From positions 62,001-126,000 of the forward strand of contig NZ_FNGY01000001.1 of the NCBI RefSeq assembly GCF_900103665.1: a DNA stretch of 64,000 nucleotides. Direction: 5' to 3'. Both the position numbers and the translations under genes were made by a program. Below, piece by piece: positions 24,880 through 33,023 of this stretch. The notes beneath the pieces are model-generated. The model was not told the DNA's origin. It was given only the letters and a program-made list of their open reading frames with translations, and ran no database searches. Numbering within the stretch: the first letter of the stretch is position 1; the number at the start of each line of letters is the position of its first letter. Source of the DNA: Pedobacter steynii. GTDB taxonomy: Bacteria; Bacteroidota; Bacteroidia; Sphingobacteriales; Sphingobacteriaceae.

Positions 24880-26313
24880 ATGAGAAGACTTACGACGATA
24901 TCTCTGTTGCTGATCCTTTTTTGTGCTCCTGCCTTTTCCAATGAGGTGATTGATCATATTTCTTATGGGAAGTTTGGTAAAATTACAGTTTACCATCCTG
25001 AAAATACGCCGACTTCAGTCGTGCTGTTTGTCTCTGGTGATGGAGGCTGGAAAGATGCGGTAGTGGTGATGGCGAAAGATCTGGCTGCCGAGGGGGCATT
25101 GGTGCTTGGGATTGATGCCCGGCATTATGGTTATTATTTGTCTAAAGTCTCTGCAGCATGCCTTTATCCTGCGGCCGACTTTGAAGAGTTGAGCTTGTCG
25201 GTTCAGAAGAAATATAAACTGGTTAATTATCACAAACCTGTTTTAATGGGCTATTCTTATGGGGCTGTGCTCGTTTACGGGAGTTTGGTGCAAGCGCCAC
25301 CTGATACGTTCAGAGGAGCGATTGCTCTGGGTTTTTCTCCGGATATCAATCTTAAAAAGCCTTTGTGCAGAGGAAATGGGTTGACACAGCGTGTGTTAAA
25401 AAAAGGATTTTCTTATTATTTGGAAAGTACAAAAAGTCTGACTGCACCTTTTATCGTCTTAAACGGAGAAAAAGACCTGGCCTGTCCATTTGATGCATCG
25501 GCGACTTTCCTGAGAGGGATACCCATGACCGAACTGATTCCCTTACCTAACGTGGGGCATGGCTTTTTAAATCATGGAGACTGGCAACCGGAATTGAAAA
25601 CTGCCTTTAAAAAAATACTGGCCGCTCCGACATTTACTGAACAAAAGTCCATGGAGCATAAAGCAATGGCGGATAAACAGCTTAAACCTTACACCGGGAA
25701 CCTGCCTTTAATCTTGATTCCTGCTGCAAAAAAGAGCAACCTGCCGATGGTCTTTATGATTTCCGGGGATGGGGGCTGGACCGGATTCGACCAGGCGCTG
25801 GCCGAGTCCCTGGCAGCTAAGGGGCTTGCCGTACTTGGACTGGATGCACAGAAATATTTCTGGAATGCAAAAACTCCGGAAAACAGTACCCTGGAGATTG
25901 CTAAGGCGATACAACATTATAAGGAAGAACTGGGAAAGGGAAATTTTATTCTGGCCGGTTATTCCTTCGGTGCTTCCATTGTTCCCTTTGTGGCCAATAG
26001 GTTGTCCCCGGAATTGAAAGCTGATCTCAAAGCGGTGATTTCCCTTTCTCCGGACGTAACGGCCGACTTTGAGATTCACCTGATCGACCTGCTCAATTTT
26101 GGCAGTTCAAAAAATAAGTATGATGTTATTGCCGAAATAAAGAAGATAAAAACGGCTGATCAGGTTTCCATCTTTGGCACAGGGGAAGGAAATGCGATCA
26201 AAAGCAAATTCATAAAGAGCGGATTAAAGGTGCTGACCATTGTCGGAGATCATCACTTTAATAAAGATTACGTGAGCATTTCCAGTGCCTTTTTAAAACA
26301 GGTTTCCGAGTAA
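24880..26313 (+). CDS. AcvB/VirJ-like periplasmic serine hydrolase, duplicated domain
   Basis: A 477-residue exported protein (signal peptide ending near Ala-Phe-Ser, about residue 20) made of two alpha/beta-hydrolase VirJ-type domains. Each has Ser-Gly-Asp-Gly-Gly-Trp at its start (about residues 51 and 295) and a nucleophile elbow Gly-Tyr-Ser-Tyr-Gly or Gly-Tyr-Ser-Phe-Gly; Asn-Val-Gly-His-Gly and Gly-Asp-His-His-Phe carry the likely catalytic His. In Agrobacterium, AcvB hydrolyses lysyl-phosphatidylglycerol made by the MprF homologue LpiA, and the two genes are linked. The four-base gap to the MprF-like gene supports the same pairing here, so the protein should remove lysine from the lipid on the periplasmic face. 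Confidence 0.85.
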   Translation: MRRLTTISLLLILFCAPAFSNEVIDHISYGKFGKITVYHPENTPTSVVLFVSGDGGWKDAVVVMAKDLAAEGALVLGIDARHYGYYLSKVSAACLYPAADFEELSLSVQKKYKLVNYHKPVLMGYSYGAVLVYGSLVQAPPDTFRGAIALGFSPDINLKKPLCRGNGLTQRVLKKGFSYYLESTKSLTAPFIVLNGEKDLACPFDASATFLRGIPMTELIPLPNVGHGFLNHGDWQPELKTAFKKILAAPTFTEQKSMEHKAMADKQLKPYTGNLPLILIPAAKKSNLPMVFMISGDGGWTGFDQALAESLAAKGLAVLGLDAQKYFWNAKTPENSTLEIAKAIQHYKEELGKGNFILAGYSFGASIVPFVANRLSPELKADLKAVISLSPDVTADFEIHLIDLLNFGSSKNKYDVIAEIKKIKTADQVSIFGTGEGNAIKSKFIKSGLKVLTIVGDHHFNKDYVSISSAFLKQVSE

Positions 26314-26321
26314 TCCCCCCG

Positions 26322-26339
26322 AAAACCTGTCCTGGTTTT
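26322..26339. terminator. terminator between convergent genes
   Basis: AAAACC, TGTCCT, GGTTTT with T-rich sequence after it (TATTTTGATT) lies between the AcvB-like gene and the convergent DUF1003 gene, whose stop codon it touches. It can serve rightward transcription and probably also leftward. Confidence 0.55.
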
Positions 26340-26904
26340 ATTTTGATTCCAGTCTGTTTAGCTTTTCACAGATTTCTTCCAGCAGCAAAAATTGTTTGGA
26401 CTGCGTATCGTAAATCGTTTTGATCTGCTCTTCCAGTAAGAGGTCCATCTTTAAATGGAGCTTGCGGATCTCCATCTCTGCTTTCAGATTGATCATGTAG
26501 TCATTTTCCCCCCTCATGCGGTCTTTTTCCTCCTGTCTGTTCTGGCTCATCATAATAATGGGTGCCTGTAAGGCGGCAATACAGGAAAGGATGAGGTTCA
26601 TGAGGATGAAAGGGTAGGGATCAAAGGCTGCTTTCCCAGGGGCCGAAGAATTATAAATGATCCAAAAGACCAGCACAATTAAAAACCAGATGATGAACAC
26701 CCAGCTGCCACCGAAACGGGCCACCTTATCTGAAATTTTCTGCCCTTTACTGATCATTTCCGCGGGAGGGTTCAGCAGATTATTCACAATAAGCTGTTCT
26801 TCCTCGATGGTGTCTTTTACGATCTGATGAAGCTTTTTCAGGTGGTCATTTTCATCAGACATGAGCTGATTGATTTCTTTGTTTTCCATTGATGATGATT
26901 CCAT
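26338..26904 (-). CDS. DUF1003 membrane protein
   Basis: A 188-residue protein with two central membrane helices (about residues 66-84 and 95-117), separated by a short loop with Asp-Pro-Tyr-Pro-Phe-Ile-Leu. The second ends in Gln-Ala-Pro-Ile-Ile-Met-Met-Ser-Gln-Asn-Arg-Gln, the signature of DUF1003. Acidic coiled-coil segments flank the membrane part on both sides. The family is widespread and its role is unknown. Two ATGs at the N-terminus (26904 and 15 bases later) are both possible starts. It is convergent with the AcvB-like gene and is not obviously part of an operon. Confidence 0.85.
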   Translation of the reverse strand: MESSSMENKEINQLMSDENDHLKKLHQIVKDTIEEEQLIVNNLLNPPAEMISKGQKISDKVARFGGSWVFIIWFLIVLVFWIIYNSSAPGKAAFDPYPFILMNLILSCIAALQAPIIMMSQNRQEEKDRMRGENDYMINLKAEMEIRKLHLKMDLLLEEQIKTIYDTQSKQFLLLEEICEKLNRLESK

Positions 26905-27240
26905 TGATGAATAATTATTGACATACCTTTTGTTGTTCAGGCTGTGATTTAAAGATAGGTAATGTCAAATTCTTTCCGTAGCGCTGTTAATTTTTTTATT
27001 TTCTATTGTATTTTTCAACTTAACTACTTAATTTTGAGCTAAGAGGGGTTAATTATAGGAACAGCAAAATTGTTGTCATAATCTTACTCTGCCATTCGCC
27101 CGGATGGTAACCTGAATTTTGGAGATCAACGTTGTCTAAACCACCGTGTAACTGATATGCGGCCTGGCCATAGCCGAGTGCGGGGTTTATTCTAGAGTTT
27201 TTTTTGAATCGTAGTTTATTAACCATAAAAAAACTAACGT
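26905..27240. other. intergenic stretch, no convincing gene
   Basis: AT-rich DNA between DUF1003 and the small gene at 27293. A leftward open frame (27053-27259) has no recognisable start context or family, though its internal part (Gly-Tyr-Gly-Gln-Ala-Ala-Tyr-Gln-Leu) looks protein-like and might be a gene relic. I see no other structure. Confidence 0.5.
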
Positions 27241-27306
27241 ATGAAAAAACAATGTGCATTGGAATCTGCTTCGTTCACTTTAAATCAGGATTATGGACAA
27301 GTATAG
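27241..27306 (+). CDS. possible 21-residue upstream peptide overlapping the next gene
   Basis: ATG AAA AAA CAA TGT begins a 21-codon frame that ends with TAG at 27304-27306, 14 bases inside the gene that starts at 27293 in another frame. Its start is preceded by AAAAAAACTAACGT, with no clear Shine-Dalgarno. It could be a leader that couples translation, or chance. Confidence 0.25.
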   Translation: MKKQCALESASFTLNQDYGQV

Positions 27307-27598
27307 GATTAATGAATGTATGGAAAAGCTAACTTACAATCAGCATAAGCTAATTAAGCGGCTTATTCCCGAAATTATCAAGGCTTCTATCAACACCTTC
27401 CACAATTACAGGAAGCTTCAGCTAGGCGATGATAAAGATATTCCTTATGAAACGGTACGGATTCTTGAAGTATTGTTTGGCCTGGAAGTTGGCGAATTAG
27501 CGAATTTCGAGGTAAAAGGCAAATCCTGCCGAGCGCTGTTTAAAGAACATCATATTGCTTTGGTACAGCCTCAGGATAATTATGAGGTAGAATCTTAA
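27293..27598 (+). CDS. small hypothetical protein, possibly helix-turn-helix
   Basis: A 101-residue protein without signal peptide or membrane segment. Its middle (Leu-Ile-Pro-Glu-Ile-Ile-Lys-Ala-Ser-Ile-Asn-Thr-Phe-His-Asn-Tyr, then Lys-Asp-Ile-Pro-Tyr-Glu-Thr-Val-Arg-Ile-Leu-Glu-Val-Leu-Phe) resembles the layout of a small XRE-like DNA-binding domain in which the second helix pair chooses an operator. I do not recognise a family. A strong terminator directly follows its stop, which supports it being a real transcribed gene. It stands alone between unrelated genes. Confidence 0.6.
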   Translation: MDKYRINECMEKLTYNQHKLIKRLIPEIIKASINTFHNYRKLQLGDDKDIPYETVRILEVLFGLEVGELANFEVKGKSCRALFKEHHIALVQPQDNYEVES

Positions 27599-27599
27599 C

Positions 27600-27645
27600 A
27601 AAACACAAAAAGGTATCCCGATAAAAGGATACCTTTTTGTGTTTT
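27600..27645 (+). terminator. strong hairpin terminator
   Basis: A perfect inverted repeat with 19-base arms (AAAACACAAAAAGGTATCC and complement) around an eight-base loop, beginning one base after the stop of the small gene. The arm composition gives an A-rich entry and a T-rich exit in both directions. Confidence 0.8.
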
Positions 27646-27807
27646 AATAGGAGCCGTCCTTACTCATCCCTTACGCGCTCATCCGTAAATTTTTAATATT
27701 TTTGATGCTGTCGTCCGCTTTATCATAGCCCTGGGGGAAGTTCTAATTTATTAAGGACGACAGATGGGATTGCAAATGAGGTCCGGACAGCTCCAGTATT
27801 TTTAACC

Positions 27808-28524
27808 TTATTTATTGGTCATTACTGCAAGCGCTAATGCATCAGCTGCGGGAGCAGTTTTCAGGCCTTTAGCCCAAATGGTATAGATCTTTCCTTTTTC
27901 GATTGTTACTTTTGGAAGGGTCGCTAAAACAGTTGCTGCGCCGTTTGCTCTGATCTCAAAATTGATCTCTGTACCTGGCTCAGCAGCGATGAAAGGGCTG
28001 AATTCTTTAAAATCCTTTTTAGCAATCAGTGCTTCCGCTTTTCCTGTGATGGCAAGGTCAAGAATTCCTGCGTCAGCACTTAGGTTGATGAAACGGATCT
28101 TTGCTTTATCTGCAGCAGGGGCAGTAAGATCATCCTCTACAAAAACAATCGTACTTGCTGTTTTGTCAGTAACAAAAGCAGAATAAGCTTTGTCTTCTTT
28201 GAATTCAACCGGAAGTTTTACCAGGATATCTGCTACGCCTTTTTTAGTCACGCTCAATTCTTTTTTACCAGGTTTTGCGATTTTCAGATCAAGTATTGTA
28301 GTGTTGTAAGCAAATGACGCTGCATTTGCTTTGTCTTTGTCAACGTAAAAATCAAGCTCAGCAACACCAGCTGCGGCATGAACCAAGGTAAGAGCTGCTG
28401 GTTTTACCACTGGAGGATAAACCACATCTTTGTCTTTTTTACATGAACTGAAAATAGAGGTTAATGTTAAGGCGCATACTAAAGTTTTGGCTATCGGAGA
28501 AAAATAATTAGTCATTGTTTTCAT
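27808..28524 (-). CDS. DUF4397 domain lipoprotein
   Basis: A 238-residue lipoprotein. From the ATG at 28524 the signal ends in Phe-Ser-Ser-Cys (about residue 28) followed by Lys-Lys-Asp-Lys-Asp. The body has the DUF4397 repeats: Leu-Thr-Leu-Val-His-Ala-Ala-Ala-Gly at the start, Ala-Lys-Ile-Arg-Phe-Ile-Asn-Leu-Ser in the middle, and Gly-Lys-Ile-Tyr-Thr-Ile-Trp-Ala-Lys-Gly near the end. Such beta-sandwich proteins are exposed on the surface of many Bacteroidota and have no known activity. An in-frame ATG 48 bases earlier would spoil the signal peptide. A 16-base palindrome lies 30 bases upstream of its start. Confidence 0.8.
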   Translation of the reverse strand: MKTMTNYFSPIAKTLVCALTLTSIFSSCKKDKDVVYPPVVKPAALTLVHAAAGVAELDFYVDKDKANAASFAYNTTILDLKIAKPGKKELSVTKKGVADILVKLPVEFKEDKAYSAFVTDKTASTIVFVEDDLTAPAADKAKIRFINLSADAGILDLAITGKAEALIAKKDFKEFSPFIAAEPGTEINFEIRANGAATVLATLPKVTIEKGKIYTIWAKGLKTAPAADALALAVMTNK

Positions 28525-28554
28525 TTTTAAGGTTTTTATAAAAATTAGTAGTTG

Positions 28555-28570
28555 GTTAATGGCCATTAAC
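28555..28570. promoter_or_regulatory. 16-bp perfect palindrome upstream of the DUF4397 gene
   Basis: GTTAATGGCCATTAAC is fully self-complementary and sits 31 bases before the leftward start at 28524, in the 312-base divergent gap before the alpha-galactosidase gene. It has the form of a repressor site. The rest of that gap shows no gene or hairpin. Confidence 0.45.
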
Positions 28571-28836
28571 ACTTTCTCTATTAAAACGATTTGTTTCTTG
28601 AAAACGCAACAGTGGGAAGGAAAATAATTTACAAACTTGAAATTATCGCACTTCTTTTGTGAAATAACTGGAATTCCAGACGGGTTGTTTTTCTAATTTT
28701 TGCTGAGATTATTGATCATCCGGCCAATATGAGCAACTGATTATTTCCATGAAATCCGCAAATTGCCGGATCAGCTCATGGCCAATGAAGATTAACTGCT
28801 TCTAAACACACCATTGCCGATTTATAGCCGGAATTT

Positions 28837-31002
28837 ATGAAGAAATACCATTACGTTTTTGTTGTTTTACTTTTTGTTAACAGCCTGGTTGCTGTCGCCG
28901 GAACCGCTCCGCAGTTGCTTATTGAAACGAAAAATAGTTTGCTTGTCTTTACTGTCGGGACTAATGGAAAGCTCTATCAGAGCTATTTCGGACAAAAGCC
29001 GAGTCATCCTGCAGATGCTGAGCTGCTGCAGTCTATGCGGCACGAAGCTTATATTGGCGCCGGAATGGGCGATCTTTTTGAGCCGGCCATTCGTATCGTT
29101 CATGCCGATGGAAATCCCTCTCTGGATTTGGTTTATGCTGGCCATAAAACAGAGAAAAAAGGAGATGACCTGAGTCTTACTACGATTACGCTTAAAGATC
29201 CAAAATATCCGCTAGAGGTGGTACTTCATTTCTCTGCCTATTTCAAAGATGATGTGCTGAAAACCTGGACAGAAATTAAACATCAGGAAAAGAAACCGGT
29301 AACCCTAAGCAATTATGCTTCCTCCATGCTTCATTTTGAAGCTTCAAAATATTGGCTCAGTCAGTTTGACGGAGACTATATGACGGAAATGAGAATGAAA
29401 GAAAGTTTGCTGACCAGCGGAATAAAGGTGCTGGACAGTAAATTGGGAACCAGGGCACACATGTACCGTGCACCAGCCTTTTTCTTGTCTTTCAATAAAC
29501 CTTCAGATGAAAATAACGGAGAGCTGATCGCTGGTACACTGGCCTGGTCCGGGAATTTTCAATGTTCTTTTGAAATTGATCAACAGAACTCTCTGAGAAT
29601 GATCAATGGGATGAACCCCTGGGCTTCCGAGTATAAATTGCCCGCTGGAAAACGTTTTGAAACTCCTGCTTTTATCTTTACTTATAGCAATAAAGGAAGA
29701 GGTCAGGCCAGTAGAAACCTGCACCGCTGGGCGAGGAAGTATGAGGTTCCCGATGGAGAACAGCCGCGTTTAACTTTATTGAACAACTGGGAAGCCACCC
29801 ATATGGATTTTAATCAGGAGGTCCTGGTGGAACTGTTCGATGGTGCAAAGCAGCTTGGGGTTGATTTGTTTTTATTGGATGACGGCTGGTTTGGCAACAA
29901 GTATCCAAGAGATGCGGATAAAACAGCCTTAGGCGATTGGCAGGTAGATCAAAAGAAACTTCCCGGTGGACTAGCCCATTTGATTAAAGCCGCCGGAAGC
30001 CGGGACCTGAAATTCGGGATCTGGCTGGAGCCGGAGATGATCAGTCCTAAAAGTGAGCTGTATGAGCAACACCCCGATTGGATTTTGAAGCTGCCAAACC
30101 GGGAGGAGTCCTATTCCAGAAATCAGCTGGTGCTGGACCTGGTCAACCCAAAAGTGCAGGATTTCGTCTTCAATACGGTCAATGACCTGTTGCTGCAGAA
30201 CCCGGGAATCGCATTCATAAAATGGGATTGTAACCGGATGCTGACCAATACCTATTCTCCTTTTCTGAAGGAAAATCAAGGTAACCTGTTTATTGATTAT
30301 ACGAAAAGCCTGTATGTCATCATGGAACGTCTACGAAAAAAATACCCTCATTTGCCCATCATGCTTTGTGCAGGAGGAGGGGGACGTGTGGATTACGGCG
30401 GATTGAAATATTTCTCGGAATTTTGGCCCAGCGACAATACTGATGGCCTGGAAAGGGTATTTATTCAATGGGGATACCTGAATTTTTTTCCTTCACTTAC
30501 GGTCTCCAGCCATGTAACTTCAATGGGGAAACAATCCCTGAAGTTTCGTACAGATGTGGCAATGATGGGAAAATTGGGCTACGACATCCGGGTAAAGAAC
30601 CTGAGTCCTGAAGAAATCCGGTTTAGCGCAGCGGTACTGAAAAATTATAAAAGGATGAGTGAGGTCATCTGGTTCGGTGATTTATACCGGCTGGTTTCCC
30701 CCTATGAAGAAAACAGAGCGGTTTTAATGTATGTAAATGAGACAAAAAATAAGGCCGTGTTGTTCAGTTATCTCCTCAATTTCAGAAAAAAGGAATATAT
30801 GGGGAAAGTATTGTTATCCGGTCTGGACCCGGGAAAAAAATATAAAATCAAGGAGACCAATCTCTTGCCTGATGTGGCTTCGACACATCCGGATGATGGG
30901 AAATCTTATACCGGTGATTACCTCATGAAAATTGGTTTGAACCTGTCTGCAGGGAAAATTATTCCTTTAAGTAGTGCTGTATTTGAACTGATTGCAGAAT
31001 AA
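28837..31002 (+). CDS. alpha-galactosidase, GH36
   Basis: A 721-residue exported enzyme (signal peptide ending near Val-Ala-Gly, about residue 22). The order of parts is that of tetrameric-type GH36 enzymes: N-terminal beta-sandwich, (beta/alpha)8 barrel and C-terminal sandwich. Seen motifs are Leu-Leu-Asp-Asp-Gly-Trp-Phe-Gly, Gly-Ile-Trp-Leu-Glu-Pro-Glu-Met, the nucleophile in Ile-Lys-Trp-Asp-Cys-Asn-Arg (Asp 464) and the acid/base region Ser-Asp-Asn-Thr-Asp (Asp 533). It would release terminal alpha-galactose from plant oligosaccharides or galactomannan side chains. The GH28 gene begins six bases after its stop, so they are co-expressed. Confidence 0.92.
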   Translation: MKKYHYVFVVLLFVNSLVAVAGTAPQLLIETKNSLLVFTVGTNGKLYQSYFGQKPSHPADAELLQSMRHEAYIGAGMGDLFEPAIRIVHADGNPSLDLVYAGHKTEKKGDDLSLTTITLKDPKYPLEVVLHFSAYFKDDVLKTWTEIKHQEKKPVTLSNYASSMLHFEASKYWLSQFDGDYMTEMRMKESLLTSGIKVLDSKLGTRAHMYRAPAFFLSFNKPSDENNGELIAGTLAWSGNFQCSFEIDQQNSLRMINGMNPWASEYKLPAGKRFETPAFIFTYSNKGRGQASRNLHRWARKYEVPDGEQPRLTLLNNWEATHMDFNQEVLVELFDGAKQLGVDLFLLDDGWFGNKYPRDADKTALGDWQVDQKKLPGGLAHLIKAAGSRDLKFGIWLEPEMISPKSELYEQHPDWILKLPNREESYSRNQLVLDLVNPKVQDFVFNTVNDLLLQNPGIAFIKWDCNRMLTNTYSPFLKENQGNLFIDYTKSLYVIMERLRKKYPHLPIMLCAGGGGRVDYGGLKYFSEFWPSDNTDGLERVFIQWGYLNFFPSLTVSSHVTSMGKQSLKFRTDVAMMGKLGYDIRVKNLSPEEIRFSAAVLKNYKRMSEVIWFGDLYRLVSPYEENRAVLMYVNETKNKAVLFSYLLNFRKKEYMGKVLLSGLDPGKKYKIKETNLLPDVASTHPDDGKSYTGDYLMKIGLNLSAGKIIPLSSAVFELIAE

Positions 31003-31008
31003 AAAAAT

Positions 31009-32373
31009 ATGAAAAAACTCATTAGCTATTGGTTGATCTTCCTTGCTTTTGCGGGTATCGGAAAAGGAGCAGATGTCAGCATTGTTAAGCACGGTGCAAA
31101 GGGTGATGGAAACACCTTAAACACAGTGGCTATTCAAAAAGCTATCGACGAATGTCATCAGACCGGAGGGGGCAAAGTCATTTTTCCTGCCGGAAGATTT
31201 CTTTCCGGAACAATTGTCCTGAAAGACAATGTGACCCTTTACCTGGAAGAAAACGCCGTATTGCTCGGGAGTACAGACCTGGCAGATTACAGAAATATGG
31301 ATGCTTTTACCGAAGGGTTAGGAATTGAGGTGGGCTGGGCTTTACTGGTTGCTGTGGATGCGCGGAATATAGGCATTGAAGGTGCCGGAACGATTGATGG
31401 GCAGGGATCAGCCATCAAAGCAAAACACATCTTAATGGATACCCGTCCTGAGGGAGAACGCTGGGGCCTGCGGCCTTTTCTAATTCGCATGGTCCGCTGT
31501 ACAGGACTAAAGGTAACAGGAGTGACGCTTAAGTCTGCAGGCGCCTGGACTTCCCATTATTTCCAGAGCAAACAAATCCTCATTGAAGGCATTAAAATCG
31601 AAAGTATTGGCGTAGCCCATAATGATGGAATCGGGATTGACGGTTGTCAGGACGTACGCATTAAGGATTGCGACATTATCAGTGGTGACGATGCATTGGT
31701 CTTTAAAACCACTTCCAGCAAAATGGCTTGCAGGAATATTGTCGTATCGGGCCTGCGTTTAAAGAGCAACCAGGCTGGAATTAAGATAGGAACGGAGTCT
31801 ATGGCTGCTTTTGAAAACATCAAAATTTCCGGATGCCATATTTACGATACAAAAAATGGCGGCATAAAGCTGCTGTCCGTAGATGGCGGCAGCATCAGGA
31901 ATATTGAAATCTCAGACATCAGTATGGAGAATGTGAGGACACCCATGTTGTTTAGGTTGGGTTCCAGGCTAAGTGTATTCAGGAAAGGAGAAAGTAAACA
32001 GCAAACGGGGAGTCTGGACCAGGTAAGCATCAGGAATGTGAAAGCAATCGCTGCCGATGATGCGCAGCTGATGCCACCAACAGGAATACTGATCACGGGT
32101 GTTCCCGGTCATGACATTACCAATCTAAAACTAGAGAATATTGAAATTACCCTTGCCGGAGGAGGAACCGCAGAAGATGCCAAACAAATGGTTCCCGAAG
32201 CCATAGATCAATATCCGGAGATCAAAACCTTTGGTCCAAAAATTCCTGCCCATGGCTTATGGGCCAGACATGTAAAAGGACTGAAGCTCATCAATGTGAC
32301 GTTTAAGCTTAAAAGTAAAGACCTGCGCCCGGCATTCGTTTATGAAGATGTAAAAGGACTGGTTACTCCATAG
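31009..32373 (+). CDS. polygalacturonase-like glycoside hydrolase, GH28
   Basis: A 454-residue exported enzyme with a right-handed beta-helix. The start has Gly-Ala-Lys-Gly-Asp-Gly-Asn-Thr, as in pectin beta-helix enzymes. The catalytic region is Asn-Asp-Gly-Ile-Gly-Ile-Asp-Gly followed by Ser-Gly-Asp-Asp-Ala-Leu-Val-Phe-Lys; the usual Gly-His-Gly is not obvious, and Ile-Lys-Ile-Gly-Thr-Glu-Ser stands where RIK/GIKIGS motifs are expected. It should cut a galacturonan or related pectic glycoside, perhaps an exo-acting variant. It is co-transcribed with the GH36 gene. Its last 11 bases overlap the convergent DinB gene. Confidence 0.87.
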   Translation: MKKLISYWLIFLAFAGIGKGADVSIVKHGAKGDGNTLNTVAIQKAIDECHQTGGGKVIFPAGRFLSGTIVLKDNVTLYLEENAVLLGSTDLADYRNMDAFTEGLGIEVGWALLVAVDARNIGIEGAGTIDGQGSAIKAKHILMDTRPEGERWGLRPFLIRMVRCTGLKVTGVTLKSAGAWTSHYFQSKQILIEGIKIESIGVAHNDGIGIDGCQDVRIKDCDIISGDDALVFKTTSSKMACRNIVVSGLRLKSNQAGIKIGTESMAAFENIKISGCHIYDTKNGGIKLLSVDGGSIRNIEISDISMENVRTPMLFRLGSRLSVFRKGESKQQTGSLDQVSIRNVKAIAADDAQLMPPTGILITGVPGHDITNLKLENIEITLAGGGTAEDAKQMVPEAIDQYPEIKTFGPKIPAHGLWARHVKGLKLINVTFKLKSKDLRPAFVYEDVKGLVTP

Positions 32374-32863
32374 GAGGCATTCCGAAAGCTATCCACTCTT
32401 CTTTGGAAGGACCATAGATTCCGGGAACGGGCAAACCAAGCATGCGCATAATTACCGACATCTGACTGCGATGGTGACTTTCGTGGGCAATCAGGATAGA
32501 AAGAATTTTTCCTTTTTTCCATTCTTCGCCATACATATTCACCAGGTCGTCAAGATTGGAGTCTGTCCATTTTAACCTTACCGTACGCATCAATAACGTA
32601 TTGTAATTGATGTAAGTTTCGATCAGCTCAGGCAGACTTGCCGGAATGGGAAGCTCATGGAGCAGATCGGTCTCAAATAAGCCTGCATTTTTACCCATTT
32701 CCGTAAGCGTTTGGGTCATATGCCAGGCCAGACGCTCCAGAGAACGTACATTTTCATGAATTTTTACTGATTTTGTTTCCTCGGTAAGATTGGAAAATAT
32801 TTTAACGGTACTAGACTCTTCTTCTTTACGCGTGGTCAGGAAATCTTCAATACTGCGGTACAT
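32363..32863 (-). CDS. DinB family protein
   Basis: A 166-residue cytosolic four-helix protein. The three expected metal-binding His positions can be seen: His in Leu-Ala-Trp-His-Met-Thr, and two in His-Glu-Ser-His-His-Arg-Ser-Gln-Met. DinB/YfiT-like proteins are putative metal-dependent enzymes, some being thiol transferases; no specific activity can be assigned. The ATG at 32863 gives a normal DinB length; the frame is open further upstream, but that part is basic and unlike the family. It overlaps the convergent GH28 gene by 11 bases and is divergent from the sensor kinase gene. Confidence 0.85.
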   Translation of the reverse strand: MYRSIEDFLTTRKEEESSTVKIFSNLTEETKSVKIHENVRSLERLAWHMTQTLTEMGKNAGLFETDLLHELPIPASLPELIETYINYNTLLMRTVRLKWTDSNLDDLVNMYGEEWKKGKILSILIAHESHHRSQMSVIMRMLGLPVPGIYGPSKEEWIAFGMPPME

Positions 32864-33005
32864 AATTCTCAGGTTTGGTGTGATACGAAGGTGCAAAGAT
32901 TTCCTCAAACACTGAAATAAGAATTGAATTCTTATGATAAATTCTGCTTTCGTCCCCAAATATCTGCGCTCCTGTACTTTTTATTTCATACGCTATTCGG
33001 ATTGG

Positions 33006-33013
33006 TATATTTG
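33006..33013 (+). promoter_or_regulatory. TAnnTTTG -7 box for the sensor kinase
   Basis: TATATTTG matches the Bacteroidota -7 consensus and ends ten bases before the kinase ATG at 33024, implying a very short leader. Confidence 0.5.
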
Positions 33014-33023
33014 TTTAAGAATT

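Noticed and set aside
27053..27259. Leftward 68-codon frame in the DUF1003-small gene gap
   Set aside because: Some parts look protein-like, but there is no family, no start context and no neighbour; kept only as a possible relic.
27708..27763. CTGTCGTCC/GGACGACAG arms around 38 bases as an insertion-sequence remnant
   Set aside because: The nine-base arms have no flanking target repeat and no transposase trace; likely chance or a weak RNA hairpin.
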